Below, in pieces: positions 42,832 to 53,038 of a stretch of 64,000 nt of DNA (positions within the stretch are counted from its first letter, which is position 1; each line of letters starts with the position of its first letter). The notes beneath the pieces are model-generated. The model worked only from the letters and a program-made list of their open reading frames with translations, did not search any database and had not been told where the DNA came from. The stretch comes from Bacilli bacterium. GTDB taxonomy: Bacteria > Bacillota > Bacilli > RF39 > UBA660. The DNA lies in the NCBI GenBank assembly GCA_017525015.1, contig JAFXUK010000004.1:1-64000 (forward strand), given 5' to 3'. The position numbers and the translations under genes were made by a program.

Positions 42832-44736
42832 CTATGAAAAGATATTTCTAATTTTTTCTCCAATTCCTCTGAAGAATGCTCCGATTACTTCAAAATTGAA
42901 GTAAATCTTATATCCTAATAATCTTAGAACTAAGTAAACTAATACTAAAATAAATAAGATTATTAATATTACTACGAAGAACTTACTCATACCTTTTTTA
43001 ATATCTTTAACAGATATTGTATAAGTTACAGCTGTTTCTTTATCTTCAGCAGTACATACTATTGAAATAGTACTACGTAATTGTAAATCTTCATTTCCTT
43101 GTGCTTCACAAGTTGTTTTATTACCTGATACTGGATGATATTCAAACTCTAAATGATCTTCACCTTTATTTAAAACGATATCATAATCTAACTTATTAGG
43201 TTCAAATTCGAATTCATCATGGTTAACAATAATTAAATCTTGTAACTCAGGATTTTCATCAGCAGTTTTTTCAGGTTGTCTTGTAACGTTTAATGTATAA
43301 ATATTTGTATAATTAGTACACATTTTACTCTTAACCATTATAGATACTTCTTTAGGAATATTAACTTCAAAATCCTCAGCACCAGTAACTTCAACAGTAT
43401 CTTCCTCTTCTTGAGTAAATCCTTGAACTGTTAAGCTAGTAACTCTATATGGAACACTAACATTATAAACTTTAGTTTGAGGTTCAAAATTTTCAATTTG
43501 ATCTAAATCAATATCATCAATATCTACAGATAAATTAATACCCTTTAACAAAGCTTTTGTTTCTACTTGAGTAACACACTCAGCAGGAAGATCATCTCTA
43601 ACTACGTTAATATTATATACGTTAGTTTCTCCTCTTTCATTATTAACTTTAACTAAAATATTATTAGTACCTAATTCTAAGTTTTGTGTACGAGGTCCAA
43701 AACCTTCAACAAATGATGATTTAGGATCAGTTAATGTTGCATCAATTTTTAATTCAGTAACATTATTCATAACTTTTACATTATATGTAGTAGTTCCAGG
43801 ATTAAATTCTGGTTCTAAAGTACCTTCACTTAAAACTAATGTAGCAAGTGAATTAATTGTACTTCTTCCATCTTCTCTATTAATGTTAATTGTATATGTT
43901 GTAACATTACCAGCAGAGTTTTTAACTTTAATTTGTACTTTATTACTTCCATAACTTAAATTAACTGATCTAGGTCCAGAACCATTAACAAATGATGAAC
44001 CTGATGATGGATCAGCATCTATTGATACAGAATCAACATTTGATGGAACATTAACACTATATGATTTAGTATTCTTATGGAAATTTGGTGATAAAGTTCC
44101 TTGACTTACATATAGACTATCTAAAGTAGCAGCAGGAACAGTTGGTTTAGGAGGGTCTTCTTGACTTCCGCCACCTTTTTTAGCACATTGGAATTGGAAA
44201 ACAACTTTACAATAACGTTGTTTTACACCATGTTGTAGTGTCATTCCATTACATTCATTTGTTGTTACTTTAGTCTTAGATTGATCAAGATAATAACCAT
44301 CACCACAAGAAGCAATTTTAACATTTGATTCTGATACAGGATCAGCACCATTAGATTTCTTTAAATAACATCTTTCTACTTTAAATGGATCAGTACTTTT
44401 AACATCTAACTTAGTCGTATCGTTACATGAACTTGTAACTTTATATGGGCCAGCTAATGTTTTACCACCACTTGTATTAATTGCCCAGAAATAATATGTT
44501 CCGTTCTTAACACTAATGTAACCATTAGATGCTGAAAAAGAACCTAATCCAGTTATGTTTTTAGCTGAATTGAAACTGCTTGAAGTATTCCAATAAATTG
44601 CACTAGCTGCAGGGCTAGAAGCCTTAACATGAACTATATCTTTACTAGTACTTACTTCAACTCCGGCATATACTTTAAAAACGCCAAAAACCATGGCTAA
44701 TAATACAAAAATAAAATATTTAAAATTCTTCTTCAT
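42832..44736 (-). CDS. Secreted, membrane-anchored protein with cadherin-like beta-sandwich repeats
   Basis: The 634-residue protein has a signal peptide (about 1-24), an N-terminal region with two Cys-rich stretches, and at least three cadherin-like beta-sandwich repeats. Each repeat shows L-x-x-L-x-(V/L)-S-x-G-x-L-x-P-x-F and Y-x-V-x-V with GPRSVNL or GPRTQNL signatures. A C-terminal helix (about 590-612) and a short cytosolic tail follow. It is probably a cell-surface scaffold or adhesin. It is a single gene, upstream of the T-box unit and read in the same direction. Confidence 0.85.
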   Translation of the reverse strand: MKKNFKYFIFVLLAMVFGVFKVYAGVEVSTSKDIVHVKASSPAASAIYWNTSSSFNSAKNITGLGSFSASNGYISVKNGTYYFWAINTSGGKTLAGPYKVTSSCNDTTKLDVKSTDPFKVERCYLKKSNGADPVSESNVKIASCGDGYYLDQSKTKVTTNECNGMTLQHGVKQRYCKVVFQFQCAKKGGGSQEDPPKPTVPAATLDSLYVSQGTLSPNFHKNTKSYSVNVPSNVDSVSIDADPSSGSSFVNGSGPRSVNLSYGSNKVQIKVKNSAGNVTTYTININREDGRSTINSLATLVLSEGTLEPEFNPGTTTYNVKVMNNVTELKIDATLTDPKSSFVEGFGPRTQNLELGTNNILVKVNNERGETNVYNINVVRDDLPAECVTQVETKALLKGINLSVDIDDIDLDQIENFEPQTKVYNVSVPYRVTSLTVQGFTQEEEDTVEVTGAEDFEVNIPKEVSIMVKSKMCTNYTNIYTLNVTRQPEKTADENPELQDLIIVNHDEFEFEPNKLDYDIVLNKGEDHLEFEYHPVSGNKTTCEAQGNEDLQLRSTISIVCTAEDKETAVTYTISVKDIKKGMSKFFVVILIILFILVLVYLVLRLLGYKIYFNFEVIGAFFRGIGEKIRNIFS

Positions 44737-44821
44737 TTCAATCTATCCTTATCCAATATTATAATACCATTTACAAACTAATTTTACAATATTAAAAAAA
44801 AATAATATCAATTACTTGATA

Positions 44822-45265
44822 CTATTTTTCAACTTTTTTACCAATTTTTTTTGTTTCCTTTTTTGGAGGATTTTCTAGTCTGTCAACTGCTCCTTTTAAA
44901 ACCTCAACTGTTTTTTGTCTTAAATCATTAGCAGCTTTTTGAACTACTGGAGTAGCTTTTTCTTTTGCTTCAGAAGCTAATTCATCAACTTTGAATTTAA
45001 TATCTTCAGCTTTTTGTTTAGCAATTTCAACTACTTTCTCTCTGTCTAATTCAGATAATTCTTTTTTAATTTCTTCAACTTTGTTTAAGAAAGAATCTCT
45101 TACTTCTTTAACATCGATTTCTTTGATTTTTGCAATTAATTCATCAAATTTTTCTTTTAGTTCTCTTCTAGTTTCAGCACCACTTTTAGGAGCAAATAAA
45201 ACACCTAATCCTGCTCCAACTAATGCACCTGCTAAGAATGAACCTAATCCATTATTTTTTCCCAT
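44822..45265 (-). CDS. YtxH domain protein
   Basis: The 147-residue protein begins with the YtxH signature LGSFLAGALVGAGLGVLFAPKSGAETRRELKEK, one Gly-rich membrane helix followed by a basic turn. A long Lys/Glu-rich helical region of apolipoprotein-like or LEA-like character follows. YtxH proteins are small envelope or stress proteins of unknown mechanism. It lies two bases after the DUF948-like gene, in one operon. Confidence 0.85.
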   Translation of the reverse strand: MGKNNGLGSFLAGALVGAGLGVLFAPKSGAETRRELKEKFDELIAKIKEIDVKEVRDSFLNKVEEIKKELSELDREKVVEIAKQKAEDIKFKVDELASEAKEKATPVVQKAANDLRQKTVEVLKGAVDRLENPPKKETKKIGKKVEK

Positions 45266-45267
45266 TT

Positions 45268-45555
45268 CTATCTCTCCTCATCATCTTTATTTTTTTTCTT
45301 AAATACATTACCAATAAGGCCACTTACGCCGTCTACAACTTTATCAGTAATTGATACAATTTTATCTGTTGTAAAATCAATTAAATTAAAGAAACCATTT
45401 AATGATTGAACTTTATCATTAACATCATCTACAACCTTATCCACTTTATTTAGAGTTTGAATAGCTCTAACACCTAGTATTATTCCAATAATTAATAAAA
45501 TAATTAGTAAAAAATAAATAATTATTGGCAATGCTGTTTGTAAAAAACTAACCAT
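45268..45555 (-). CDS. DUF948-like membrane-anchored protein
   Basis: The protein of about 95 residues has one N-terminal helix (LPIIIYFLLIILLIIGIILGV) and a heptad-like region LNKVDKVVDDVNDKVQSLNGFFNLIDFTTDKI, the usual layout of DUF948 proteins, which commonly neighbour YtxH genes. The start is MVSFLQ with AGGAGGAAGAG before it, overlapping the stop of the upstream acidic gene. Confidence 0.78.
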   Translation of the reverse strand: MVSFLQTALPIIIYFLLIILLIIGIILGVRAIQTLNKVDKVVDDVNDKVQSLNGFFNLIDFTTDKIVSITDKVVDGVSGLIGNVFKKKNKDDEER

Positions 45556-46855
45556 TATCCTCTTCCTCCTCTCCTTCTTCATACATTGAATCAATTAAAT
45601 TAAATAAATCATTTTCCAGAGTGTCATTATTTTCTAACTTTTCTTTTTCCGTTTTTTCTTTTACTTCAGGGATAACCTCTGGTTCTTCATTTACTATTTT
45701 TTCTTCTTCAACTCTATTTTTAGTTATAGGTTTAATAGAGTTTAATTCCTTTTCAATGTCATCAAGAATTTGTAATGTACTTGTTTTTTCTAATTCATCA
45801 AGCTTTTTAGGCTTTTTTTCTTCTTTAGGTTCTTCTTTTGGCTTTTTAGCTATTGCTTCATTTTGAACCTCATCAATCTTTTCATCATCTTCTAATATTT
45901 TAGAAACATCTAATGGTTCTTCATTTTCGATTTGATCTTCTACACTGACTTCTTCAGCAAGTACAGGCATTTCTTCTTTTTCTGGAACAACCTTTTCTTC
46001 TTTTCTTGGTTCAATAGGTTTTTCTCTTACAGTTTCTTCAGGAGTAGCTTCAATTTCTTTTTGAGCTTCTTCTTCTAGTTTTTCCAAACTACCATAAGCT
46101 TTTTCCCTAACTGTATCAATATTTACTTTAATGGGTTCTTCCTTTTTCTTTTCTTCTGCTTCTTTAATAGCTTTTGCTTCTTTTTCTTCTTCAGTTACAA
46201 CATGAGCAATAATCGGTTTAACAACCTTTTCTCTCTTCATGCCATCTTTTTTATCAACGATATCATCTTTTTTATAATTCTCACCTAGAATACCATATAC
46301 TGGTGAAATAACTGGTGATGGTGTAAATGGTTTTCTTCCAGTAACTAAAGTTCCACTATTAATCTTAGTTCTTTCACCATTTCCACTAATAATTGGAGTT
46401 GTTGTAGTTGAAGAAAAATTATTATTAGCTCTTCTAGCGGCATTTAAGTCATCAACTTTTTTAACTTCTCTAGTTCTATTTTCAACTCTATTTGTTCTAG
46501 AATTTAATCTTTCAAATTCATCTTCATCAAAAGAAAGGAATGGAGATTTTTTCTCTTCTTTTACTTCTGGTGTAGGTTCTTGAACTTGTTTTGGTAAAGA
46601 AAGATCTTCTTCTGCATGTGGTATTTCTTCTAATACATCATCTTCAAATGGCATATAAACATCTCTTTTAACATTACTAAATGTTGAATGTTCATCCATT
46701 TCAATTGGTTTTTCTTCTTCCTTTACAGGTTCAACTTTTTCTATAACTTCTTCTTTTTTCTCTTCTACGTCTTCTTTAGTATAGACTGGCATTTCTTCAA
46801 CGAGTTCCTCGTCATCCTCAAATAAAATATTCTTTATTTTTCCAAATAATCCCAT
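45548..46855 (-). CDS. Glu/Lys-rich protein with a conserved-looking core motif, function unknown
   Basis: The 435-residue protein begins MGLFGKIKNILFEDDEE (an amphipathic, possibly membrane-binding helix). It is mostly low-complexity Glu/Lys/Pro/Val. It contains one ordered-looking stretch around residues 170-200 (TGRKPFTPSPVISPVYGILG) unlike its surroundings. I do not recognise the family. It is first in the operon with the DUF948-like and YtxH genes. A scaffold role at the membrane is only a guess. Confidence 0.68.
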   Translation of the reverse strand: MGLFGKIKNILFEDDEELVEEMPVYTKEDVEEKKEEVIEKVEPVKEEEKPIEMDEHSTFSNVKRDVYMPFEDDVLEEIPHAEEDLSLPKQVQEPTPEVKEEKKSPFLSFDEDEFERLNSRTNRVENRTREVKKVDDLNAARRANNNFSSTTTTPIISGNGERTKINSGTLVTGRKPFTPSPVISPVYGILGENYKKDDIVDKKDGMKREKVVKPIIAHVVTEEEKEAKAIKEAEEKKKEEPIKVNIDTVREKAYGSLEKLEEEAQKEIEATPEETVREKPIEPRKEEKVVPEKEEMPVLAEEVSVEDQIENEEPLDVSKILEDDEKIDEVQNEAIAKKPKEEPKEEKKPKKLDELEKTSTLQILDDIEKELNSIKPITKNRVEEEKIVNEEPEVIPEVKEKTEKEKLENNDTLENDLFNLIDSMYEEGEEEEDNG

Positions 46856-46868
46856 CTATATCACCACC

Positions 46869-47522
46869 TTATTTAATTTTGTCAGTATCATGTATTTCAG
46901 GCCCTTTTTCTTCCTCTGATTTTAAATACTGCAAGTATTCACTATCTTCAGAATTACTTGTTGTCTCGAAAATATTAAAATCATATTCTTTAAATTGTAA
47001 AGTTTCTTCATCTAACATTGTTTTTAAAACATTATCGTTAAATTGAACTGATGTTAATATTGAAATACTATTTGCAACACCTATATTAACATCATACTCC
47101 TTCACTATCACCTCTATTTTAGCATAATTATACATAATTTCAATAAAATAGTTGCCATCTTCTAATTTATTAATTTCCAAATAACCATACTTATCTTCAA
47201 AACTTATAGGCATAGATATATAAGGTTCTTCTGATGTCTCATATGTATCAATTACTTTATTATAATAACTAACAGCGTCAACAAATAAATAATATGTATA
47301 TTTACCGTCAAAAATAGTCTCGTTATAGTCCATACTATCCTTAACTGTTAAACCAACTGGTAAATTATATTTATAACCTTTTCTATATTTATTATAAACT
47401 TCAATATTACGGCTTACACTTTTGTCTATTATTTCATCAACAGACATTTTATAGATATCTTTACAACCGCACAAAATAAAGCTTATAAGTATTAATAAAA
47501 TAACAAACTTTCTTTTCATCAT
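46869..47522 (-). CDS. Lipoprotein of unknown function
   Basis: The protein of about 217 residues has a lipoprotein signal (FVILLILISFILCGCKD) and a mixed alpha/beta exported domain with no recognised motif. It is 13 bases upstream of the Glu/Lys-rich gene, which suggests cotranscription with that envelope group. The second ATG is chosen because the first is only two bases from AGGAG. Confidence 0.7.
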   Translation of the reverse strand: MMKRKFVILLILISFILCGCKDIYKMSVDEIIDKSVSRNIEVYNKYRKGYKYNLPVGLTVKDSMDYNETIFDGKYTYYLFVDAVSYYNKVIDTYETSEEPYISMPISFEDKYGYLEINKLEDGNYFIEIMYNYAKIEVIVKEYDVNIGVANSISILTSVQFNDNVLKTMLDEETLQFKEYDFNIFETTSNSEDSEYLQYLKSEEEKGPEIHDTDKIK

Positions 47523-47572
47523 AATCATGACTCCTACATTTAATTATAACATTTATACATCGAAATAAAAAC

Positions 47573-47597
47573 AAAAAATCTCTACATGAGATTTTTT
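47573..47597 (-). terminator. Terminator of trmB
   Basis: On the minus strand AAATCTC-ATGTA-GAGATTT followed by T. Confidence 0.75.
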
Positions 47598-48246
47598 ATT
47601 CATTTCTTTTAATTGCTTTTAGATAATTAATTTTAACTCCCTGACTCATAAATTTTTCTTCATACTCAGTTAAAGAATTTGGTTTATCTGTACTAGCTAA
47701 ATCAAATGATACTTCTTCAATTACATATCCATATGTACTTAAACTAACAATTGTACTAGCAAATAGACCTAGATTATCCGTCTTTTGTTCTATTATAGTA
47801 TCTCCTCTACTTATTACATCATATATAGGTAAATACGTATGAGAAGATAATCTTCTTTTACGATGTCTGTTCTTTGGCCATGGATCACTAAAATTTAAAT
47901 AAATAGTATCTATATCACTACCAAATATTTTATCAAGACAATAAGCATCAACACATAATATCTTTATATTTTCTAATGGTTTTTCTAACATATCTAACTT
48001 TTCAATAGCACGACAAACAACACTTTCATATCTTTCTACCCCAACAAAATTAATATCAGGATTCTTCATTGCCATATCTATAAGAAAGTTTCCTTTTCCC
48101 ATTCCTATTTCTAAATGAATAGGATTTAAATTATGAAAAACTTCTTCTCTAAACATACTCCTATGTTTACAAGCTTCATCAAATGATAAAACATAAGGAC
48201 TGTTGTTAACAATTTCATAAGCATTTTTAACATTTCTTAATCTCAT
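47596..48246 (-). CDS. trmB: tRNA (guanine-N7)-methyltransferase
   Basis: The enzyme of about 216 residues uses S-adenosylmethionine to make m7G46 in tRNA. It has the SAM motif LEIGMGKGNFLIDMA and the TrmB signature SDPWPKNRHRKRRL. The start MRLRNV is chosen because a purine-rich GAGGGG site lies 10 bases upstream. It may be cotranscribed with the flippase gene upstream. Confidence 0.94.
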   Translation of the reverse strand: MRLRNVKNAYEIVNNSPYVLSFDEACKHRSMFREEVFHNLNPIHLEIGMGKGNFLIDMAMKNPDINFVGVERYESVVCRAIEKLDMLEKPLENIKILCVDAYCLDKIFGSDIDTIYLNFSDPWPKNRHRKRRLSSHTYLPIYDVISRGDTIIEQKTDNLGLFASTIVSLSTYGYVIEEVSFDLASTDKPNSLTEYEEKFMSQGVKINYLKAIKRNE

Positions 48247-48307
48247 GTATATCTGTCCCCTCAAATAACATTAATAATATAACAGATTAGTTCTAAAATA
48301 ACCATCA

Positions 48308-49945
48308 TTAATTAAATAATTTAATAGAAGTAATCTTCTTTATATAATTATTAACATTTCCTTTACCTAAAATAGCATATGGTATTTTCATTGCAATAGA
48401 AATACCTCCATATACAAATGCTCCAATTAAAGCATTTATCGCAACATATAATACAGAAGATAATCTATTACCTAAAACATATGGAATAAAGTACATACTT
48501 ATTAAAACTACAATAACCATTGCTGTTGTCGGAACCAAAACCTTCAAAGCAATAATCTTTGTCTTCATAAATTTCATATTACATTCTTTTTTTAGTTTAG
48601 TTAAAGAATATAAAATGCTTACTGTATAACCAACTATTGTTGCTAATATTGATCCTAAATATGGATAAAAATTTAACTTATTTAATAAAAGCATAAAAGG
48701 AACATCTAATAATATTTTTAAACCTAATCCAATAATAGTTGTTGTATATACTAATTTAAATTTATTCAATCCTTGTAAAGCTGATTCTGTTGTCATATAA
48801 ACATTTAATAATAAACCAGCTACTACATATAATGATAATATTCTACTTCCTATTCTATTGACGCCATAGAAAATACCCCAAATAGGTTCACTTAATAACA
48901 TAATTCCTAAAGCCATTGGAACTGAAACAAATATTATTAATTGTAAAGCTTGATTAAACTTGTTATTAACATCGGCTTTATCACCAACTGTCCAACTAGA
49001 TACCATAGTTGGTATTAAACTTGTACTCATACCCATTGCTAAACTAGTAATAATCATATTTATTTTTGGTGCCCAAGTACTAATTGAACTTGTAATAAAT
49101 TCAACATCTTGAGCATCTAAACCAATATAATTCATTGTTCTTAAAACTAACGTCATATCAATAAAATTATATAAACTACCTATAACATTAATAATAATAA
49201 AAGGAATTGCATAACTAAATAATTTCTTAGTAATTTCTTTATCTGTTATTTCATCTTTTTTATGTTCTTTATCTAATCTCAATAATTTATCTCTACTTAT
49301 TTTAAGTCTTACATAAACATAAGCAACTACTCCACCAATAAAGGCAGCAAATACAGCTAAACAAACGGCTGTTCTAACGCTACCATTAAAGACTTTCAAA
49401 ATTAAATAACCACCAACTAAAATAATTGTGATTCTAACTATCTGTTCTATTACTTGACTAAAACTAGAAACATTAATTATTTTATGACCTTGTAAATAAC
49501 CTTTAGTAACACTTAAAAATGGTACTACCAAAATAGCAAAAGAAACACTTCTTATCGCTAAAGCAACATCTTCAATTGTATTACCACCAGATAAATCACC
49601 TAATAATATTTCGGCTATTACTGGAGCAAAAACAAATAATATCAAGAAAATAACAACAGCTAAAAAAATCATTATTCTCTTACATATTTTATAAGTTCTA
49701 ACTTTAGCATCCATCATTCCTAAAGTATTGTATTCATTAATTAGCTTACTAACAGCGATTGGTAAACCTGCACTAGATATATCTAAGAATATTACGTAAA
49801 TATTATAAGCATAAGCATATAAGGCACTACCTTGAATTCCAACCATAGCATAAAAAGGTATAACATAAAACATACCCAACATCTTTGTAAACACAATAGC
49901 AAAAGTGGCAATTAATGTACCTTCTATAAAAGAACTCTTCTTCAT
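48308..49945 (-). CDS. MATE-like polysaccharide/lipid flippase (SpoVB/MurJ-related)
   Basis: The 545-residue protein has about 14 membrane helices. It begins with the typical GTLIATFAIVFTKMLGMFYVIPFY and SSAGLPIAVSKLI motifs of the SpoVB/YabM/MurJ branch of the MOP superfamily. Such proteins move lipid-linked wall precursors or polysaccharide units across the membrane. The substrate cannot be told from the sequence, but lipid II is likely in a walled organism. It lies upstream of trmB. Confidence 0.86.
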   Translation of the reverse strand: MKKSSFIEGTLIATFAIVFTKMLGMFYVIPFYAMVGIQGSALYAYAYNIYVIFLDISSAGLPIAVSKLINEYNTLGMMDAKVRTYKICKRIMIFLAVVIFLILFVFAPVIAEILLGDLSGGNTIEDVALAIRSVSFAILVVPFLSVTKGYLQGHKIINVSSFSQVIEQIVRITIILVGGYLILKVFNGSVRTAVCLAVFAAFIGGVVAYVYVRLKISRDKLLRLDKEHKKDEITDKEITKKLFSYAIPFIIINVIGSLYNFIDMTLVLRTMNYIGLDAQDVEFITSSISTWAPKINMIITSLAMGMSTSLIPTMVSSWTVGDKADVNNKFNQALQLIIFVSVPMALGIMLLSEPIWGIFYGVNRIGSRILSLYVVAGLLLNVYMTTESALQGLNKFKLVYTTTIIGLGLKILLDVPFMLLLNKLNFYPYLGSILATIVGYTVSILYSLTKLKKECNMKFMKTKIIALKVLVPTTAMVIVVLISMYFIPYVLGNRLSSVLYVAINALIGAFVYGGISIAMKIPYAILGKGNVNNYIKKITSIKLFN

Positions 49946-50057
49946 ATTTACCTCATATACTTTATTCCATTTAATTATAACACACTATCACTTTCATAAT
50001 TATTATTAATCACCACAACTAGACAAAAATAGTATATAATAATTCACAGGTGATTTT

Positions 50058-52316
50058 ATGAAGCGTATTAACAAACTAAAACCATATATTATTAATGCTT
50101 TATTTGTCTTAATAATTTTATTATCTGTATTTTTAATAGATCATACATCTCCATTTGGTAATAATGTATTAACTAAATCAGATGCTATTAATATTTTTAA
50201 ACCAATGTTATTTGATTTCATTACCAAATTAAAAAATGGAACACTTCTAAACTATTCTTTCAATAATGGTTTAGGAAATCCCTTTACTTTTAATTACATA
50301 TATCACTTAATAAGTCCGTTAAATTTAATAGCATTATTCTTTAACTCACCTGATAGTATGTATATGTCAACAATTATCTTAAAAGTATTAGTTGGATCAT
50401 TAATAACAACATATTATGTAAAAAGTAAAACAGATAACTTATTTATTATTTTTATATCAACTATATCTTATATCTTTTCTAGTTGGTTTTTAGCTTATTA
50501 CTATTATTTACCATGGTTAGATGTTTTTATTCTATTTCCACTATTCCAAAAAGGCTTAGAAGATTTACTAAATAACAATAAAAAATCATTGTATATAATA
50601 TCTCTATCCTTAATAACAATAGCTAACTTTTATTTAGCATTCTCTATTTATATTTATACAATAGTCTATTTTATTATTTCAGAATTCATTTATAAAAAGC
50701 AAAATAAAAAAGATAAATTGAAAGCCTTTAATAACATTGCTTTATCGACAGTAGCAACTTTCTTTATATTATTCTTATACATATATATTTTATTTGACAC
50801 ATATATAAAAATGTCTGCACCATTAAATGATGATACTCCTATTAATTACACAGTAAACATAATGGATTTCTTAAAATCATTTATATATGGTAATACCAAT
50901 GTTATTACCGAAATGGAAGGAAATACCTTCCCCAATATTGCAACCAATTACTTTATTTTAATTAATACTATCTACTTCTTTATTAATAAAAAAATAGATA
51001 AAAAAGATAAAAAGATTGCTTTAATAGTTATCATTCTATTCTTATCTACCATTTTTATTAAACCAATAGATCTTCTTTTAAATATGCTTCATCCTGTAAG
51101 AGGACTAACATTTAGATATATGTATATCTTTGCATTCTTAAATATAAAACTATTTATAAACAATATAAAAACAATTGAAAAAGAAGATTATAAAAAGATG
51201 TTAATAGCTATACCAATTATCCTATTACCTTTATTAATTACTTGGAAAGAAAACGATAAAAGTATAATTGTCTTTACTATTTGTTCATTACTTGCATATG
51301 CTATTGCTTTCATTTTATATTCTGATAATAAATACCATAAAGCTTTAATTAGTTTAATAGTTATCGTACAAAGCATTTTTGCTGGTTATACTGCTATACC
51401 ACTAAAAATAGATAAAGAAAATATTAATTACCACGATTATACAAAAGAAAATGTTAAATATCGTGTTAATATTTCTGAAGGATATGACACTGAATTATTT
51501 AATGGTAATTTATATCATAATAGCAAAGTAACTCATGTCTTATCAGCAATGACTTACTATCGTCCCATCGTTTTAGCTGAAAAACTAGGTTGTTCAACCT
51601 TCTCAACCACTTCAATGATTTGTGATGATGAAAACCAAATGGTTGATTTATTATTTAATGTTAAGAATCCTTACTATTTAGAAAAAATATTTGCAGTAAA
51701 TAAAGAAATTACTTTAATATCTCTTGGTTTCCCAACTGAAGTTAAAACAAATACTGAAAACATTATTGAAGGTATGACAGGTATTAAAGATATCTACGAA
51801 AAAGAAACCTTAATTGCTGAAGAAACATCTAGTAATTACAAATTCACAACAGATAATAATTTTTACATAATTGAAATAAAAACTGAAGAAGGAATGACTG
51901 GAACAATAGTTCAAAAATATACTTCCTTTACTCAAGAAAAACAACATGGTAAAAACACTGCTGTTATTTACACATTAAAAAAAGACAAATTAGATGAAAT
52001 ATATAATTATTTAAATAAGAATCAAATAGAATATACATCATACAATGATAATAAAATAGAAGGTACTATCCATGTTGATAAGAACCAAATTATCTACACT
52101 TCTATTCCTTATGATATTTCTTGGGATATCAAAGTTGATGGTCAAAAAGTAAAACCATTAATTCTTTTAGATACCTTTATTGGTATTGAAGTAGCTCCTG
52201 GAGATCATGAAATATCTATGGAATATAAAAAGAAAGATTATATTGGTCCTGCTATTATTTCGGGAATATCTATTGTAGTCTTTGTAATTTATAATATTAA
52301 AAAGAAGAAAGCTTAA
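50058..52316 (+). CDS. YfhO family membrane protein (GT-C-like)
   Basis: The 752-residue protein has about 13 membrane helices in its first 470 residues, with the early acidic motif after the first helix (DHTSPFGNN). A C-terminal extracellular domain (about 475-725) and a last helix follow. YfhO proteins belong to a GT-C glycosyltransferase-like group used for teichoic or lipoteichoic glycosylation. The specific sugar is unknown. It is convergent with thymidine kinase. Confidence 0.82.
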   Translation: MKRINKLKPYIINALFVLIILLSVFLIDHTSPFGNNVLTKSDAINIFKPMLFDFITKLKNGTLLNYSFNNGLGNPFTFNYIYHLISPLNLIALFFNSPDSMYMSTIILKVLVGSLITTYYVKSKTDNLFIIFISTISYIFSSWFLAYYYYLPWLDVFILFPLFQKGLEDLLNNNKKSLYIISLSLITIANFYLAFSIYIYTIVYFIISEFIYKKQNKKDKLKAFNNIALSTVATFFILFLYIYILFDTYIKMSAPLNDDTPINYTVNIMDFLKSFIYGNTNVITEMEGNTFPNIATNYFILINTIYFFINKKIDKKDKKIALIVIILFLSTIFIKPIDLLLNMLHPVRGLTFRYMYIFAFLNIKLFINNIKTIEKEDYKKMLIAIPIILLPLLITWKENDKSIIVFTICSLLAYAIAFILYSDNKYHKALISLIVIVQSIFAGYTAIPLKIDKENINYHDYTKENVKYRVNISEGYDTELFNGNLYHNSKVTHVLSAMTYYRPIVLAEKLGCSTFSTTSMICDDENQMVDLLFNVKNPYYLEKIFAVNKEITLISLGFPTEVKTNTENIIEGMTGIKDIYEKETLIAEETSSNYKFTTDNNFYIIEIKTEEGMTGTIVQKYTSFTQEKQHGKNTAVIYTLKKDKLDEIYNYLNKNQIEYTSYNDNKIEGTIHVDKNQIIYTSIPYDISWDIKVDGQKVKPLILLDTFIGIEVAPGDHEISMEYKKKDYIGPAIISGISIVVFVIYNIKKKKA

Positions 52317-52330
52317 CTTTCTTCTTTTTT
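52300..52330. terminator. Bidirectional terminator, YfhO gene / tdk
   Basis: AAAGAAGAAAG-CTTAA-CTTTCTTCTTT lies over both stop codons of convergent genes and is flanked by T and A runs. Confidence 0.8.
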
Positions 52331-52909
52331 TGGAACTTGAATTCTTTTTAGAAGCATTTGGGCCATCTTTTCCTTACCTCTACGTTTTTCAATACACCTA
52401 GAACATAAAGGTATATATCCTTCATCACCAACAACAATTGCTTCTTTTTTTTCACCATCAAAATAAGTATATGGAGCATCTCTTCCACAGTCATAACAAC
52501 TTGCTTTAATAACTTTTACATCATCACTTATAGCAAGTATTAATGGCATTACTAAAAATGGATCTTGTTCACTAGTCATATTAAGACCAGAAACATAAAC
52601 ATCTATATCCATAACAATTGATAGATAAGATAAAACTGATACATTACCTTCTATCATTTGAGCTTCATCTATAAATACTGTTCTAATATTATCTTTTTCA
52701 TTAACATGACCAAGTATATCTTCAAACTTATTTATACATATAGCTGGTATCTCCACTTCAAAATCTTTACTTTTCATAACCCCTAAATCTCTGCTATCTT
52801 TAGCAGGTTTAAAACATAATACATTCTTTTTATTCCATATTTTATTATAAGTCGATATCATCGCAGCTGTTTTACCACTATGCATTGGACCCGTAAACGT
52901 TGTTATCAA
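52313..52909 (-). CDS. tdk: Thymidine kinase, type II
   Basis: The 198-residue enzyme phosphorylates thymidine with ATP. It has the P-loop GPMHSGKT (about 7-14), the Walker B/DExQ region FIDEAQM (about 79-85) and a zinc site CYDC...CSRC (about 138-141 and 169-172). All hallmark residues are present. It is a salvage enzyme and links loosely in pathway to deoC. Confidence 0.92.
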   Translation of the reverse strand: MITTFTGPMHSGKTAAMISTYNKIWNKKNVLCFKPAKDSRDLGVMKSKDFEVEIPAICINKFEDILGHVNEKDNIRTVFIDEAQMIEGNVSVLSYLSIVMDIDVYVSGLNMTSEQDPFLVMPLILAISDDVKVIKASCYDCGRDAPYTYFDGEKKEAIVVGDEGYIPLCSRCIEKRRGKEKMAQMLLKRIQVPKKEES

Positions 52910-53038
52910 ATAATTCTCCCTCTTTCTTACTAATCCATATCATTATTAATCATTTTAAGCTTAATATGAGAATAAACATTCAAATTACTATAATTATCAA
53001 AATAAAAGATAAAAGTACTTTATATTGTCTAAAAACAC

